From Metabacillus niabensis (GTDB lineage Bacteria; Bacillota; Bacilli; Bacillales; Bacillaceae), in assembly GCF_020524345.1 (NCBI RefSeq), contig NZ_JAIVLH010000013.1:62001-126000 (forward strand): 64,000 nt of DNA, written 5' to 3'. Within the stretch, counting starts at the first letter, position 1, and each line of letters starts with the position of its first letter. The translations under genes were made by a program, and so were the position numbers. The notes beneath the pieces are model-generated. The model made no database searches and had not been told where the DNA came from. It was given only the letters and a program-made list of their open reading frames with translations. Below are positions 45,098 to 53,872 of the stretch, one piece after another.

Positions 45098-46150
45098 ATG
45101 ACTGAGGGTGTGAGGATCTTGTATCAAAACATTATCGAAACCATTGGAAATACTCCTTTAGTTAAACTTCGTCTTGATAAGCAGTCGATGGGGGAAGTTT
45201 ACGCAAAATTAGAACTACAGAACCCATTTGGTATGAAGGATCGAGTGGCAAAGAACGCAATTCTTGCAGCAAAGGAGTCCGGTGAATTACAGGATGGCCA
45301 ACCTATTTTTGAAAGTTCATCAGGCACATTGGCATGCGGAATCGCACTAGTTGGTACTTCACTTGGCCACCCTGTCCATATTGTCACAGATCCAAGATTA
45401 GATTCAATCACTCTAGCAAAATTACACTCTCTAGGTTGTCATGTGCATGTGGTGGATAAAATGGGAGCTCAAGGATGGCAAGGAGGCCGCTTGGAATTAT
45501 TGCATAGATTGTTGGAGCAACACCCGGATGGATATTGGTTAAGACAGTATGAAAATCCCTCTAACCCTGAATCATATACCGGTTTAGCCCAAGAGTTGAT
45601 TGATGATCTTGGACAAGTAGATATCTTGATCGTTGCAGTCGGAACTGGAGGATCTATCTCTGGAACAGCACGGGAATTAAAAAAATACAATCCAAATTGT
45701 AAAGTAATCGCGGTTGATGCAACAGGAAGTGTTATTTTTGGCCAACCAGATAGGCCTGACCGACTTCAGGGCGGTATTGGGAACTCATTAGTTGCCAGAA
45801 ATGTTGATCATACTTTAATTGATGAGGTACACTGGCTAAATGATCAAGAGGCGTACGCTGCTACACATGTACTCGCAAGACATGAAAAAATATTTGCGGG
45901 CAATTCTTCCGGTTCTGTTTATGCTGTTGCCCGATGGGTAAGCCGCTTTGTCGAACCAAACACGAAAATAGCTGCTATATTTCCGGATCGCGGTGACCGT
46001 TATGCAAACACTATTTACAATCATGATTTCCTTAAAACAAAAGGAATGAATGTGAAACTCGACTTTGATCCAAAACAAGTAGATAAAAATGATGTTGTTC
46101 ATTCATGGTCTTACGCATCATATCGTGAACATACAGTTGTAAAAATATAA
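45098..46150 (+). CDS. Cysteine synthase family PLP enzyme (SbnA/beta-substituted alanine synthase-like)
   Basis: A 350-aa fold-type II PLP enzyme. The Schiff-base Lys is K47 in NPFGMKDRVAK, followed by ESSSGTLACGIAL and the phosphate-binding glycine loop VAVGTGGSISGT. The asparagine loop, usually SGNTG in true cysteine synthases, is SSGTL here, a departure shared with SbnA-like enzymes that make 2,3-diaminopropionate precursors. The reaction is probably beta-replacement of O-phospho- or O-acetyl-serine by an amine. No SbnB-like dehydrogenase is present. The start could instead be TTG 45119, eight bases after GAGGGTG, giving MYQNIIETIGNTPLV. Confidence 0.86.
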   Translation: MTEGVRILYQNIIETIGNTPLVKLRLDKQSMGEVYAKLELQNPFGMKDRVAKNAILAAKESGELQDGQPIFESSSGTLACGIALVGTSLGHPVHIVTDPRLDSITLAKLHSLGCHVHVVDKMGAQGWQGGRLELLHRLLEQHPDGYWLRQYENPSNPESYTGLAQELIDDLGQVDILIVAVGTGGSISGTARELKKYNPNCKVIAVDATGSVIFGQPDRPDRLQGGIGNSLVARNVDHTLIDEVHWLNDQEAYAATHVLARHEKIFAGNSSGSVYAVARWVSRFVEPNTKIAAIFPDRGDRYANTIYNHDFLKTKGMNVKLDFDPKQVDKNDVVHSWSYASYREHTVVKI

Positions 46151-46184
46151 GACCGATTACAATTAGAAATGAGTTGACATATAA

Positions 46185-46622
46185 ATGAAAATAGAATTAT
46201 TTGAAGAAAAGGACCTCCTGGCATGTACGAACACATTTATGGAAGTCTTTAATCAGGAACCGTGGAATGATGAATGGACAAAAGAAACGGCTAAGAAATA
46301 TTTAGCAGACTTCACACATACACCCGGTTTTAAAGGGATTGTCGCTTATGATGGGGAAGAAATGATTGGATTTCTTTTCGGAACTCTAAAACATTGGTGG
46401 AGTGGAGACGAATTTTTCATCAATGAAATGTGTGTAGTGGCAGACAAACAACATTCAGGCATTGGATCAAAGATGATGAATGACTTAATAAAAGAATTAG
46501 AAACAGACGGAGTAAGCATGATCTCACTATTAACTGACAGAGGGATACCGGCTGAAGACTTTTACAAAAAGCACGGATTTTCTCAAATAGAACGATTAGT
46601 GTTTTTAAGCAGGAGTATGTAA
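46185..46622 (+). CDS. GNAT family N-acetyltransferase, candidate self-resistance
   Basis: A 145-aa stand-alone GNAT protein. It shows beta-strand GFLFGTLKHWW, acceptor-side INEMCVVADKQHSGIGSKMM with the Q/RxxGxG/A acetyl-CoA motif, and FYKKHGFSQIERLVFLSR at the end. It closes the cluster, 34 bases after the cysteine synthase homologue. Zwittermicin (ZmaR) and edeine producers protect themselves by N-acetylating the free amine of the active drug, so a similar role is plausible but not shown. The ribosome site is weak (GAGTTGACAT before ATG). Confidence 0.83.
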   Translation: MKIELFEEKDLLACTNTFMEVFNQEPWNDEWTKETAKKYLADFTHTPGFKGIVAYDGEEMIGFLFGTLKHWWSGDEFFINEMCVVADKQHSGIGSKMMNDLIKELETDGVSMISLLTDRGIPAEDFYKKHGFSQIERLVFLSRSM

Positions 46623-46687
46623 GGGACAGAGGGACAGGTTTGTTGTCCCAATTTCCTAGGGACAACAAACCTGTCCCCTCGTCCCTT
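46621..46687. repeat. Long intergenic hairpin repeat (GGGAC/GTCCC type)
   Basis: A 19-bp perfect stem (46631-46649 with 46659-46677, 9-nt loop) is extended by an outer 7-bp stem AAGGGAC/GTCCCTT (46621-46627 with 46681-46687). The arms themselves carry GGGACA...TGTCCC. It begins at the stop codon of the acetyltransferase gene and can also act as a terminator. A related element lies at 49906-49935. Similar GGGAC-rich hairpins recur in Bacillus intergenic regions, as I recall. Confidence 0.85.
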
Positions 46688-47222
46688 TAATCTCTTCCTT
46701 TAATGATTCCGTACGATTTTCCATTATATTTTTTATCTTTAATAAATTCTGTCTTTTTCGGCATAGTTACTTTCGGAGGAAGTGCAAGAATTCCCCTTTC
46801 AAGTAAATAAGTAGTTGATAGCTTATAAATCTTTTGAGTAACGGTGGTAAGTCCCTCATAAATCGACATCACTCTTTTTTTGTAAGTCATATTCATACCT
46901 AAAGTGTAAAGTCCCATCTCACTTCCTTTAATATACGGACAAACATAATATCAAAACCATTGTCGTATAATTTGGGAGCATCTAAAAAACATCCTCTTTT
47001 GAAAAACCAACCGGTTTAACCATACCTTATCAGAAAACAACTGTTCCATCTCGTTGACATAAAAATTTGCTCCTGCCATAATCCTCCCAAAATATTCCTA
47101 GCCTATTGGTCATCTGATTTTTCAATAAAGTATTCCAAAAATCTCATAATAAGGTCTTTTCTTGATAGGTCTGCCAGATTAAACCTATTTCTGATACATT
47201 AATAGGATTCGTTTGAACCAAA
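46687..47222 (-). pseudogene. DUF3231-like spore/stress protein gene, frameshifted
   Basis: Fragments of one protein appear in order on the minus strand but in different frames. NPINVSEIGLIWQTYQEKTLL ends at a stop near 47160, then MRFLEYFIEKSDD, then MAGANFYVNEM, then DAPKLYDNGFDI, then GLYTLGMNMTYKKRV through YLLERGILALPPKVTMP near the C-terminus. The order and the EIGxLW, DAPxLFxDxF and GIxxxPP features fit one repeat of the DUF3231 family common in Bacillaceae. At least three frameshifts or stops break it, so it is a pseudogene. It lies between the large hairpin repeat and the aspartate decarboxylase gene. Confidence 0.65.
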
Positions 47223-47415
47223 TAGACTACCTCCCTACTTAGATGACTGAGTATGTATAGATACCTTATAAAATTCCCAACAAAAAGGAAAGCATACTCG
47301 TGACGGGGTCTTTGACTAACCCTTACAACTTTTATTTCTTTCACACATAAACATGTCAGGGTTGAAGATATTAAAAACTATCAACTCTACGTGAATACTA
47401 TTTAGGAGGATTTTG

Positions 47416-49041
47416 ATGATTGAACGAAAGAATGAACATCGTGTGTCAGAGAAAATAAGTCCATTTGAGTTAAAGGACAAGCTAATTGATTTAGCTAAAG
47501 GCAAAATGAGAATAACGAGAACGATGCTTGATGCTGGTCGTGGAAATCCAAACTGGATTGCAGCAGCACCCCGGGAAGCATTTTTTGCTCTTGGTCAATT
47601 TGCTGTGACAGAATCCAGAAGAGTATGGAATGAAGGCGATTTAGCCGGTATGCCAAGCCGAATTGGAATAGCAGAACGTTTCAATCAATATGTACATGAA
47701 AATAATCACGTACCGGGAATTTCATTGCTTAAAAATATCGTTGATTACGGAATCAATACAAAACAGTTTGAACCAGATGAATGGCTATATGAATTGGTAG
47801 ATGGAATCATTGGTGATAACTATCCTAATCCTGACCGGATGCTTGTTAGAACCGAAAAAGTTGTGCATGATTTCTTATCTAAAGAGCTGTGCGGTCAAGA
47901 TACTTCATGTGGTTCGTTTGATTTATTTGCTGTTGAAGGGGCAACGGCAGCGATGTGCTACACGTTTGACTCTTTATATAAAAATCACTTGTTACCTATA
48001 GGATCTAAAGTAGCAGTTATGGTCCCGATTTTTCCGCCATACATAGAGATTCCGGAGCTACCGGACAATGATTACGAACTTGTAAATATTAATGCAACTG
48101 AAATAGATGAAGAGGGACACCATACATGGCAATATCCATATGAGGAATTAGAAAGGCTAAAAGATCAGGACATCAAAGCACTCTTTTTAGTAAATCCAAG
48201 CAATCCACCATCTGTTGCAATCAAAAAAGAATCGGTCGAACAAATCATCCAAATAGTAAAACAACATAACCCTAACTTAATGATTATATCCGATGATGTG
48301 TACGGCACGTTTATTGAAGGATTTCGCTCGCTAATGGTAGATTTACCTTTTAATACAATCGGAGTGTACTCATTCTCAAAATATTTTGGTGTAACAGGTT
48401 GGCGTTTAGGTACAATCGCGATTAACAAGACAAATGTGTTTGATAAATTGATTAATGAGCTTCCGGAAGAAGAGAAGGTTGTTTTAAATAAGAGATATGC
48501 TTCCCTTACCCAAAATCCGGAACACCTTACCTTTATAGATCGAATGGTAGCAGATAGCAGGGACGTAGCAATGAACCACACAGCTGGGCTATCTACACCA
48601 CAACAAGTGCAAATGGCGATATTCTCAATTTTTGCTTTGCTCGATACTAAAAATGAGTACAAGCAAAAAACAATAGATATCCTACACAGAAGAATGAATC
48701 TATTATACGAAGGACTAGGATTACCGAAGAAGCATTTACCGAATGATGCAGACTATTACACAGAGATTGATTTGGAAATCTGGTGCCATCATCATTATGA
48801 AAAAGGATTTATTGATTTCCTCAAAGAAAATTATAAACCGGTCGATATCTTATATCGCCTTGCCGAAAAGTCAGCCATAGTCTTATTAAGTGGTGAAGGA
48901 TTTTTTGCTCCAGAATGGTCTATTCGTGTGTCACTTGCTAATTTAAATGATGAAGCATATTCACGTATTGGTCAGGAATTAAAAAATGTGCTCGATGAGT
49001 ACGTTGTAGAATGGAAAAAGAAAGTGGGAATGAGAAATTAG
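47416..49041 (+). CDS. Aspartate 4-decarboxylase (bifunctional aspartate aminotransferase type)
   Basis: A 541-aa PLP enzyme whose length and N-terminus fit L-aspartate beta-decarboxylases: SPFELKDKLIDLA, MLDAGRGNPNW, APREAFFALGQFA. Further motifs are VEGATAAMCYTFDSL, LFLVNPSNPPS and SFSKYFGVTGWRLG with the Schiff-base Lys near residue 322. It would convert aspartate to alanine and CO2 in the cytoplasm. ATG 47416 follows TAGGAGGA by five bases. It is separated from the NRPS cluster by a repeat and a pseudogene, so a role in that pathway is doubtful. Confidence 0.9.
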   Translation: MIERKNEHRVSEKISPFELKDKLIDLAKGKMRITRTMLDAGRGNPNWIAAAPREAFFALGQFAVTESRRVWNEGDLAGMPSRIGIAERFNQYVHENNHVPGISLLKNIVDYGINTKQFEPDEWLYELVDGIIGDNYPNPDRMLVRTEKVVHDFLSKELCGQDTSCGSFDLFAVEGATAAMCYTFDSLYKNHLLPIGSKVAVMVPIFPPYIEIPELPDNDYELVNINATEIDEEGHHTWQYPYEELERLKDQDIKALFLVNPSNPPSVAIKKESVEQIIQIVKQHNPNLMIISDDVYGTFIEGFRSLMVDLPFNTIGVYSFSKYFGVTGWRLGTIAINKTNVFDKLINELPEEEKVVLNKRYASLTQNPEHLTFIDRMVADSRDVAMNHTAGLSTPQQVQMAIFSIFALLDTKNEYKQKTIDILHRRMNLLYEGLGLPKKHLPNDADYYTEIDLEIWCHHHYEKGFIDFLKENYKPVDILYRLAEKSAIVLLSGEGFFAPEWSIRVSLANLNDEAYSRIGQELKNVLDEYVVEWKKKVGMRN

Positions 49042-49070
49042 GAAGTTTTTATTCAATGTAATGACATGAT

Positions 49071-49084
49071 CGGAAGCGTTTTCC
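49071..49084 (+). promoter_or_regulatory. cre-like CcpA box (12 of 14 positions)
   Basis: CGGAAGCGTTTTCC matches TGNAANCGNWWNCA at 12 of 14 positions; the two mismatches are the outermost bases. It lies 29 bases after the aspartate decarboxylase stop and 184 bases before the DUF1456 gene. Confidence 0.4.
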
Positions 49085-49267
49085 GTTTTCGATATAGTAG
49101 AATTCATTATGCACTAATCCTCACTTTATCCTTGATTCTATTAATTAAAGGATAAAATTGTGGGTGATGTGGTGCATTTTTTATTTTTCGGAAGTGTGAT
49201 AAAATGAGACAGCTTTCATTCATAAAAATAAAATTTCAATTTATGGAAAAAATAAGGAGATCATTAA

Positions 49268-49753
49268 ATGGATAATAACGATATATTAATTCGGCTGAGA
49301 TATGCACTGGAATTAAAAAATAAAGAAATGGCAGAAATATTTAAACTCGGCGGAGAGGAGGTATCTGTACCAGAGGTGATACAGATTCTCACCAAGACAG
49401 ATGAAAATAATGAAAATAGTGATCAAATATTATGTACAAATACTATGTTCGATTCGTTTTTGAATGGCCTTATTGTTTTCAAAAGAGGGCCAAAACCGGG
49501 ACAACCCGATGCATCTGAACCAACGCCATTTAACCGTGAAAATGTGAATAATCTTCTATTGAAAAAAGTCAAAATAGCATTGGCATTAACAACAGAGGAT
49601 ATGATAGATCTTTTTGCAGGTGCTGGAATAAGGGTTACAAAAGGTGAACTTGGAGCTTTATTACGAAAAGAAGGGCATAAGAATTACATGGAGTGCGGAG
49701 ATAAATTCGCCAGAAACTTCTTAAAAGGGCTAGCTATCAGATACAGGGGATAG
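49268..49753 (+). CDS. DUF1456 family protein (YehS-like)
   Basis: A 161-aa protein built of two similar halves. NDILIRLRYALELKNKEMAE with a C-terminal FDSFLNGLI is matched by NLLLKKVKIALALTTEDMID and FARNFLKGLAI. This is the internal duplication of DUF1456/YehS proteins; the function of the family is not established. It has its own ribosome site (AAGGAG) and is followed by a good terminator, so it is likely monocistronic. Confidence 0.85.
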   Translation: MDNNDILIRLRYALELKNKEMAEIFKLGGEEVSVPEVIQILTKTDENNENSDQILCTNTMFDSFLNGLIVFKRGPKPGQPDASEPTPFNRENVNNLLLKKVKIALALTTEDMIDLFAGAGIRVTKGELGALLRKEGHKNYMECGDKFARNFLKGLAIRYRG

Positions 49754-49836
49754 GTATTACGTAATGCAGGTTGTGTATTGTCATACATATTATTACGAAG
49801 GTACGACAAAACAATAATGTAAAACTATATGGATAC

Positions 49837-49873
49837 GACTGTTTGGTGTGAAAACACTGAATAGTCTTTTTTT
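49837..49873 (+). terminator. Intrinsic terminator of the DUF1456 gene
   Basis: GACTGTTTGGTGT pairs along 13 positions (with G-U pairs) with ACACTGAATAGTC, closing a GAAA tetraloop, followed by TTTTTTT. Confidence 0.85.
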
Positions 49874-49905
49874 ATGCTATCAGTTATTTTTGGCTACCAA
49901 TTAAT

Positions 49906-49935
49906 GGGGGGACGAGGGACCTGTCCCTCTGACCC
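49906..49935. repeat. Second GGGAC/GTCCC intergenic repeat
   Basis: The stretch contains GAGGGAC/GTCCCTC arms (49914-49920 and 49923-49929) preceded by GGGGGGAC. It shares the GGGACGAGGG core with the reverse complement of the hairpin at 46621-46687 and looks like a shorter or degraded copy of that element. It lies about 70 bases before the ger operon. Confidence 0.6.
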
Positions 49936-50005
49936 AAACGTATGTATTTTCTGTCTGAATTGGGGGAATTTAACGTTATTACTCCTATAAGAAGTAGGGT
50001 TGATG

Positions 50006-51100
50006 ATGGAGAGAATTAGTAAGTATCAGCTTGCGGCGATTATTATTTTGCATGAGATAGGTAGTGCTTCTTTGTTTTATCTTGGTGGAGAGGCGAAGCA
50101 GGATTCATGGATTGCGATTTTTATTGCGATGATTGCGGGATTAGTAATATTGGCTTTTATAACACTTACCATTCATTCTAAAGAACCGGATAAAAATCTT
50201 ATTGAACTAATTACATCTTATTTCGGAAAATATCTTGGTGCCATCATCTCCATCGTGTATATTCTATTTTTCACTTATTCTTCGACACGAAATGTAAGAG
50301 AGTTCGGAGATATTATATTGCTTACTCTTTTACCTGATACGCCAATCTCTATGGTTATGCTTGTTTTGGTTATCATTTCGACATATGCAGTATATAAGGG
50401 GATTGAAACATTTTTTCGTATCGGTGAATTTATTCTCCCATTTTTTTTATTTATTTATTTTGTTATCTTTATTTTATTTTTCAGTTCGGGAGTTTTGAAC
50501 TTCGAATATATGTTACCTGTCCTGGAAAACGGAATATTTTCTGTCATGAAAGCAGGAATACCTAAGGTTCTTTCTTTTCCCTTTAGTGAAATGTTTATGT
50601 TTTTAATGTACTTTAAATATTTCGAAGATAAAAAAGGAATCAAAAAAATAACGATTTCTACATATTTATTTTCAGGATTTTTTATCATTTGGATGAACAT
50701 TATGATTCTCACAGCTCTTGGTCCACTATCTAAAGTGAATATCGTTCCATTGTTATCTAGTATTCGTCTCATTGAAATAGGTGGAATCATCGAGAGAATG
50801 GACCCGCTTTTTGTTTTGGTTCTTTTTATAAGTGTCTTTATTAAACAAACAGCTTATTATTTAGCTGCTGTTCTAGCTCTTTCTCAATTCATAAAAAAAG
50901 AGTATAAGAAAGTAATCTTACCGATTGGAGCCTTAATTTTTGCAGGGGCCTTTTTAGAAAAAAACTTTACTTTACAAATTTGGTTCGGCATAGAATACAT
51001 GACTGTTTATGTTATGCCATTTGTATATATTCTCATCCCGTTGCTTCTTTTCGTATTGATGTATGTGAATAGCTTTTTAAATAAAAAGCCGAAAAAGTGA
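50006..51100 (+). CDS. Spore germination receptor B subunit (GerAB/GerKB family permease)
   Basis: About 364 aa with ten hydrophobic segments, typical of the GerAB family of APC-type transporters. The opening ISKYQLAAIIILHEIGSASLF matches the first helix of the family. GerB subunits sit in the inner spore membrane and sense germinant. Three ATG codons are close together; 50006 has the best distance from GTAGGG. It is the first of two B-type genes in this operon. Confidence 0.9.
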   Translation: MERISKYQLAAIIILHEIGSASLFYLGGEAKQDSWIAIFIAMIAGLVILAFITLTIHSKEPDKNLIELITSYFGKYLGAIISIVYILFFTYSSTRNVREFGDIILLTLLPDTPISMVMLVLVIISTYAVYKGIETFFRIGEFILPFFLFIYFVIFILFFSSGVLNFEYMLPVLENGIFSVMKAGIPKVLSFPFSEMFMFLMYFKYFEDKKGIKKITISTYLFSGFFIIWMNIMILTALGPLSKVNIVPLLSSIRLIEIGGIIERMDPLFVLVLFISVFIKQTAYYLAAVLALSQFIKKEYKKVILPIGALIFAGAFLEKNFTLQIWFGIEYMTVYVMPFVYILIPLLLFVLMYVNSFLNKKPKK

Positions 51101-51131
51101 TAATTTCATCTCAACTACAGGGAGGTGTGTA

Positions 51132-52769
51132 ATGGTGTTGAAATTAACAAACCTATTTAAACGCAATATACCAAAAAAGAATGAGGAAAAAAATAAACAT
51201 CTTCCATTTGATTCTGCTAAGCATAATGCACCGATTTCGGTGAATCTTACAAAAAATATCAATAAATTATTAGATATTACAGGAAATGCACCTGATTTAA
51301 TTATTAGAGGACTTGAACCATCCTATATGGCTGGAGTCAGCATGTCGGTTGTTTATATTAGTGGTCTTGCGAATAATGACATAATTGACAATGCCATTAT
51401 GAATTCGATACTGGATAAACTGGAATTGACTACAACAGAGTCGATTTTATTAAAAAAAGATGTGATTTCTTTTATTAAAAGAAAAGTGATCAAAACGAGT
51501 AATGTAGAAGAAGTCGATTATTTTGATGAACTCCTATCGAAGCTTTTTGCTGGAGACACGATTATCTTCATTGAAGGTGCTCATCAAGCTCTAACAGTTT
51601 CAACATTAGGATGGGAACATAGAGGAGTAGAAGAACCACAATCACAAACTGTGATTAGGGGGCCAAAGGAAGGGTTTACGGAAGATTTAAATACAAATAC
51701 AACATTAATAAGAAGAAAAATAAAGAGTCCGAATTTATGGATGGAAAATATGAAAATTGGAAAAGTAACCGAGACAAAAGTGGTGATCATGTATCTCAAA
51801 GGTGTTGTGAATGAAAAAGTCCTTGAAGAAGTGAAGCAGCGCTTAAAACGAATTGAAACGGATAGTATTCTAGAAAGTGGATATATCGAGGAATTTATTC
51901 AAGATTCCACCTTTTCGCCTTTTCCAACCATATCAAATTCCGAACGTCCGGATACGATTGCAGGTGGGATTTTAGAAGGCCAAGTCGCAATCTTAATTGA
52001 TGGGACACCATTTGTGTTAATGGCTCCTGTAACTTTTTTTAAATTTTTTCAGGCTAGTGAGGATTATTATCATCGTTATGATATTGTTACATTTATTCGC
52101 ATTATGCGTTTTTCTTCTTTCTTTGTATCAATGCTCTTACCATCATTGTATATTGCGATTACTACGTTCCACCAAGAAATGCTCCCAACAACAATGCTTG
52201 TAAGTTTAATGGCACAAAGGGAAGGGATTCCGTTTCCTGCTTTTGTTGAAGCGTTAATCATGGAAATTACATTTGAGGTTCTTCGGGAAGCCGGGGTGCG
52301 AATGCCGAGAGCCATTGGTCCTGCGATTTCCATTGTTGGTGCCCTTGTTTTAGGGCAAGCAGCTGTACAAGCAGGATTAGTTAGTGCCGCGATGGTCATT
52401 ATCGTCTCGTTTACGGCAATATCTAACTTTGTCGCTCCACATTTTAATATGGCGATTGCAGCCAGATTACTTCGTTTTGCGTTTATGCTACTAGCTGCAA
52501 CGCTTGGTTTATTTGGAATAATGTCAGGATTGTTGATCGTCCTTATTCATTTAGTTGGATTGCGTTCGTTTGGTGTACCTTATTTAATGCCGTTAGCACC
52601 ATTTATGCCATCAAACCAAAAAGATGTCTTCGTTCGTGTGCCGTGGTGGGCAATGAAAAACCGGCCGGTACTGATTGGGAATCCTGATGATAAAACACGT
52701 TCAACGACGATGAAAGCAACTGTGCAAAACAATGAATCACATGAAGAATACGAATCACAAAAGGAATGA
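51132..52769 (+). CDS. Spore germination receptor A subunit (GerAA/GerKA family)
   Basis: A 545-aa protein with a soluble N-terminal half (ISVNLTKNINKLLDITGN, DLIIRGLEP and the conserved DGTPFVLMAPVTFF region) followed by about five membrane helices with REGIPFPAFVEALIMEI and REAGVRMPRAIG, both signatures of GerA subunits. It would form the receptor core in the inner membrane of the spore. GGGAGGTG precedes ATG 51132. Its stop overlaps the next gene by four bases. Confidence 0.93.
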   Translation: MVLKLTNLFKRNIPKKNEEKNKHLPFDSAKHNAPISVNLTKNINKLLDITGNAPDLIIRGLEPSYMAGVSMSVVYISGLANNDIIDNAIMNSILDKLELTTTESILLKKDVISFIKRKVIKTSNVEEVDYFDELLSKLFAGDTIIFIEGAHQALTVSTLGWEHRGVEEPQSQTVIRGPKEGFTEDLNTNTTLIRRKIKSPNLWMENMKIGKVTETKVVIMYLKGVVNEKVLEEVKQRLKRIETDSILESGYIEEFIQDSTFSPFPTISNSERPDTIAGGILEGQVAILIDGTPFVLMAPVTFFKFFQASEDYYHRYDIVTFIRIMRFSSFFVSMLLPSLYIAITTFHQEMLPTTMLVSLMAQREGIPFPAFVEALIMEITFEVLREAGVRMPRAIGPAISIVGALVLGQAAVQAGLVSAAMVIIVSFTAISNFVAPHFNMAIAARLLRFAFMLLAATLGLFGIMSGLLIVLIHLVGLRSFGVPYLMPLAPFMPSNQKDVFVRVPWWAMKNRPVLIGNPDDKTRSTTMKATVQNNESHEEYESQKE

Positions 52770-53872
52770 TGTTTATGTCGGAGGTGAAAATAACGAATTG
52801 GCAGGGGATCTTATTTATTGTCAGTACGATCGTGCCTTCAGCTCTTTTAAGCTTACCATCCATCTTGCTTAAGTATGCGGATAAAGATGCTTGGATTTCT
52901 ATTGTGTTAACAACTGGAATTGGTATGATCCTTGCGTTTATATATAGTACAGTGTTTATAAAAAATCCCGGGTTAACCATTTTCGACATCATCGAGAATA
53001 AATTAGGCATTTTTTTTCGGATGATCATTGGGTTGCTGCTGAGTCTGTATTATTTTTTGGATGCAATCTCTGTATTAAGATCATTTATTTATTTTATGGT
53101 AGATACTGTAATGGAGCAAACACCTCCTGTTGTGATTGGAGGTATGGGGATTCTTATCGCACTGTACGCGATTTATCATGGCATTGAAGTGATTTCGAGA
53201 GTGAATTGGATCATCATCATTGTAAGCTTTCTGACATTTGCATTTAGTACATTGTTTTACTTGAAAGAAATGGATTTCCGTCAATTGTTACCTATGTTTG
53301 ATACATCATGGAACAAAATTGCTTTAGGAGGTGTTCCTGTTTTATCATGGGTCGCTGAAGTGGCGATCATATTGGTACTTGCTCCGTATTTACAGCATAA
53401 CAAAGACGTAAGAAAAGTAGCGGTCATTGGAATTGTGATAACAGGTATTACTCTAACATGGACACTGGTCGGTATGGTTGCCGTATTTAGTGCCGAGATT
53501 TTGCCAATGTATCATTATCCAACATTTAGTGTATTCCGAATTATTGAAGTGGCTAATTTTATTGAACGAATTGATGCTCTTTTTATCGCAGTCTGGATGG
53601 GCACAATGATGATGAAACTTACAATCTTTTTATTCAGCAGTTTGCATTGTTTCTTCCAAACCTTTCGTATTAAACAAGAACAGCCTTTTTTATTCCCATT
53701 TGGTTTATTGGTCTTATCCTTTTGTCTTAATTCCTGGAAAAATCAATCTGAATATGCACTCTATCAGCATTTTGCCGGTATATCATATTCTCTTTTCTTT
53801 AACATCCTTATCCCGTTATGTTTATTTTTTATAGGATTTCTAAAAAACAGAAAAAAAAAGGTGAAATTATGA
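52766..53872 (+). CDS. Spore germination receptor B subunit, second copy (GerAB family)
   Basis: A 368-aa protein with ten predicted helices, opening VKITNWQGILFIVSTIVPSAL. It has the same fold as the first B subunit but is clearly diverged, so it is not a recent duplicate. It overlaps the A gene by 4 bp and the C gene by 4 bp. Starts at 52769 or 52775 are also possible. A second B subunit may change germinant range. Confidence 0.9.
   Translation: MMFMSEVKITNWQGILFIVSTIVPSALLSLPSILLKYADKDAWISIVLTTGIGMILAFIYSTVFIKNPGLTIFDIIENKLGIFFRMIIGLLLSLYYFLDAISVLRSFIYFMVDTVMEQTPPVVIGGMGILIALYAIYHGIEVISRVNWIIIIVSFLTFAFSTLFYLKEMDFRQLLPMFDTSWNKIALGGVPVLSWVAEVAIILVLAPYLQHNKDVRKVAVIGIVITGITLTWTLVGMVAVFSAEILPMYHYPTFSVFRIIEVANFIERIDALFIAVWMGTMMMKLTIFLFSSLHCFFQTFRIKQEQPFLFPFGLLVLSFCLNSWKNQSEYALYQHFAGISYSLFFNILIPLCLFFIGFLKNRKKKVKL

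Noticed and set aside
48165-48662. 165-codon open frame on the minus strand inside the aspartate decarboxylase gene
   Set aside because: The + frame here carries the PLP-binding motifs; the minus frame is a shadow without a start signal.
47416-49041. Aspartate decarboxylase as a member of the NRPS cluster
   Set aside because: A hairpin repeat and a pseudogene separate it from the cluster, and alanine supply is not a special need; linkage alone is not enough.
52603-53028. 141-codon minus-strand frame over the GerA/GerB overlap
   Set aside because: It is antisense to two well-supported ger genes and hydrophobic only because those are.
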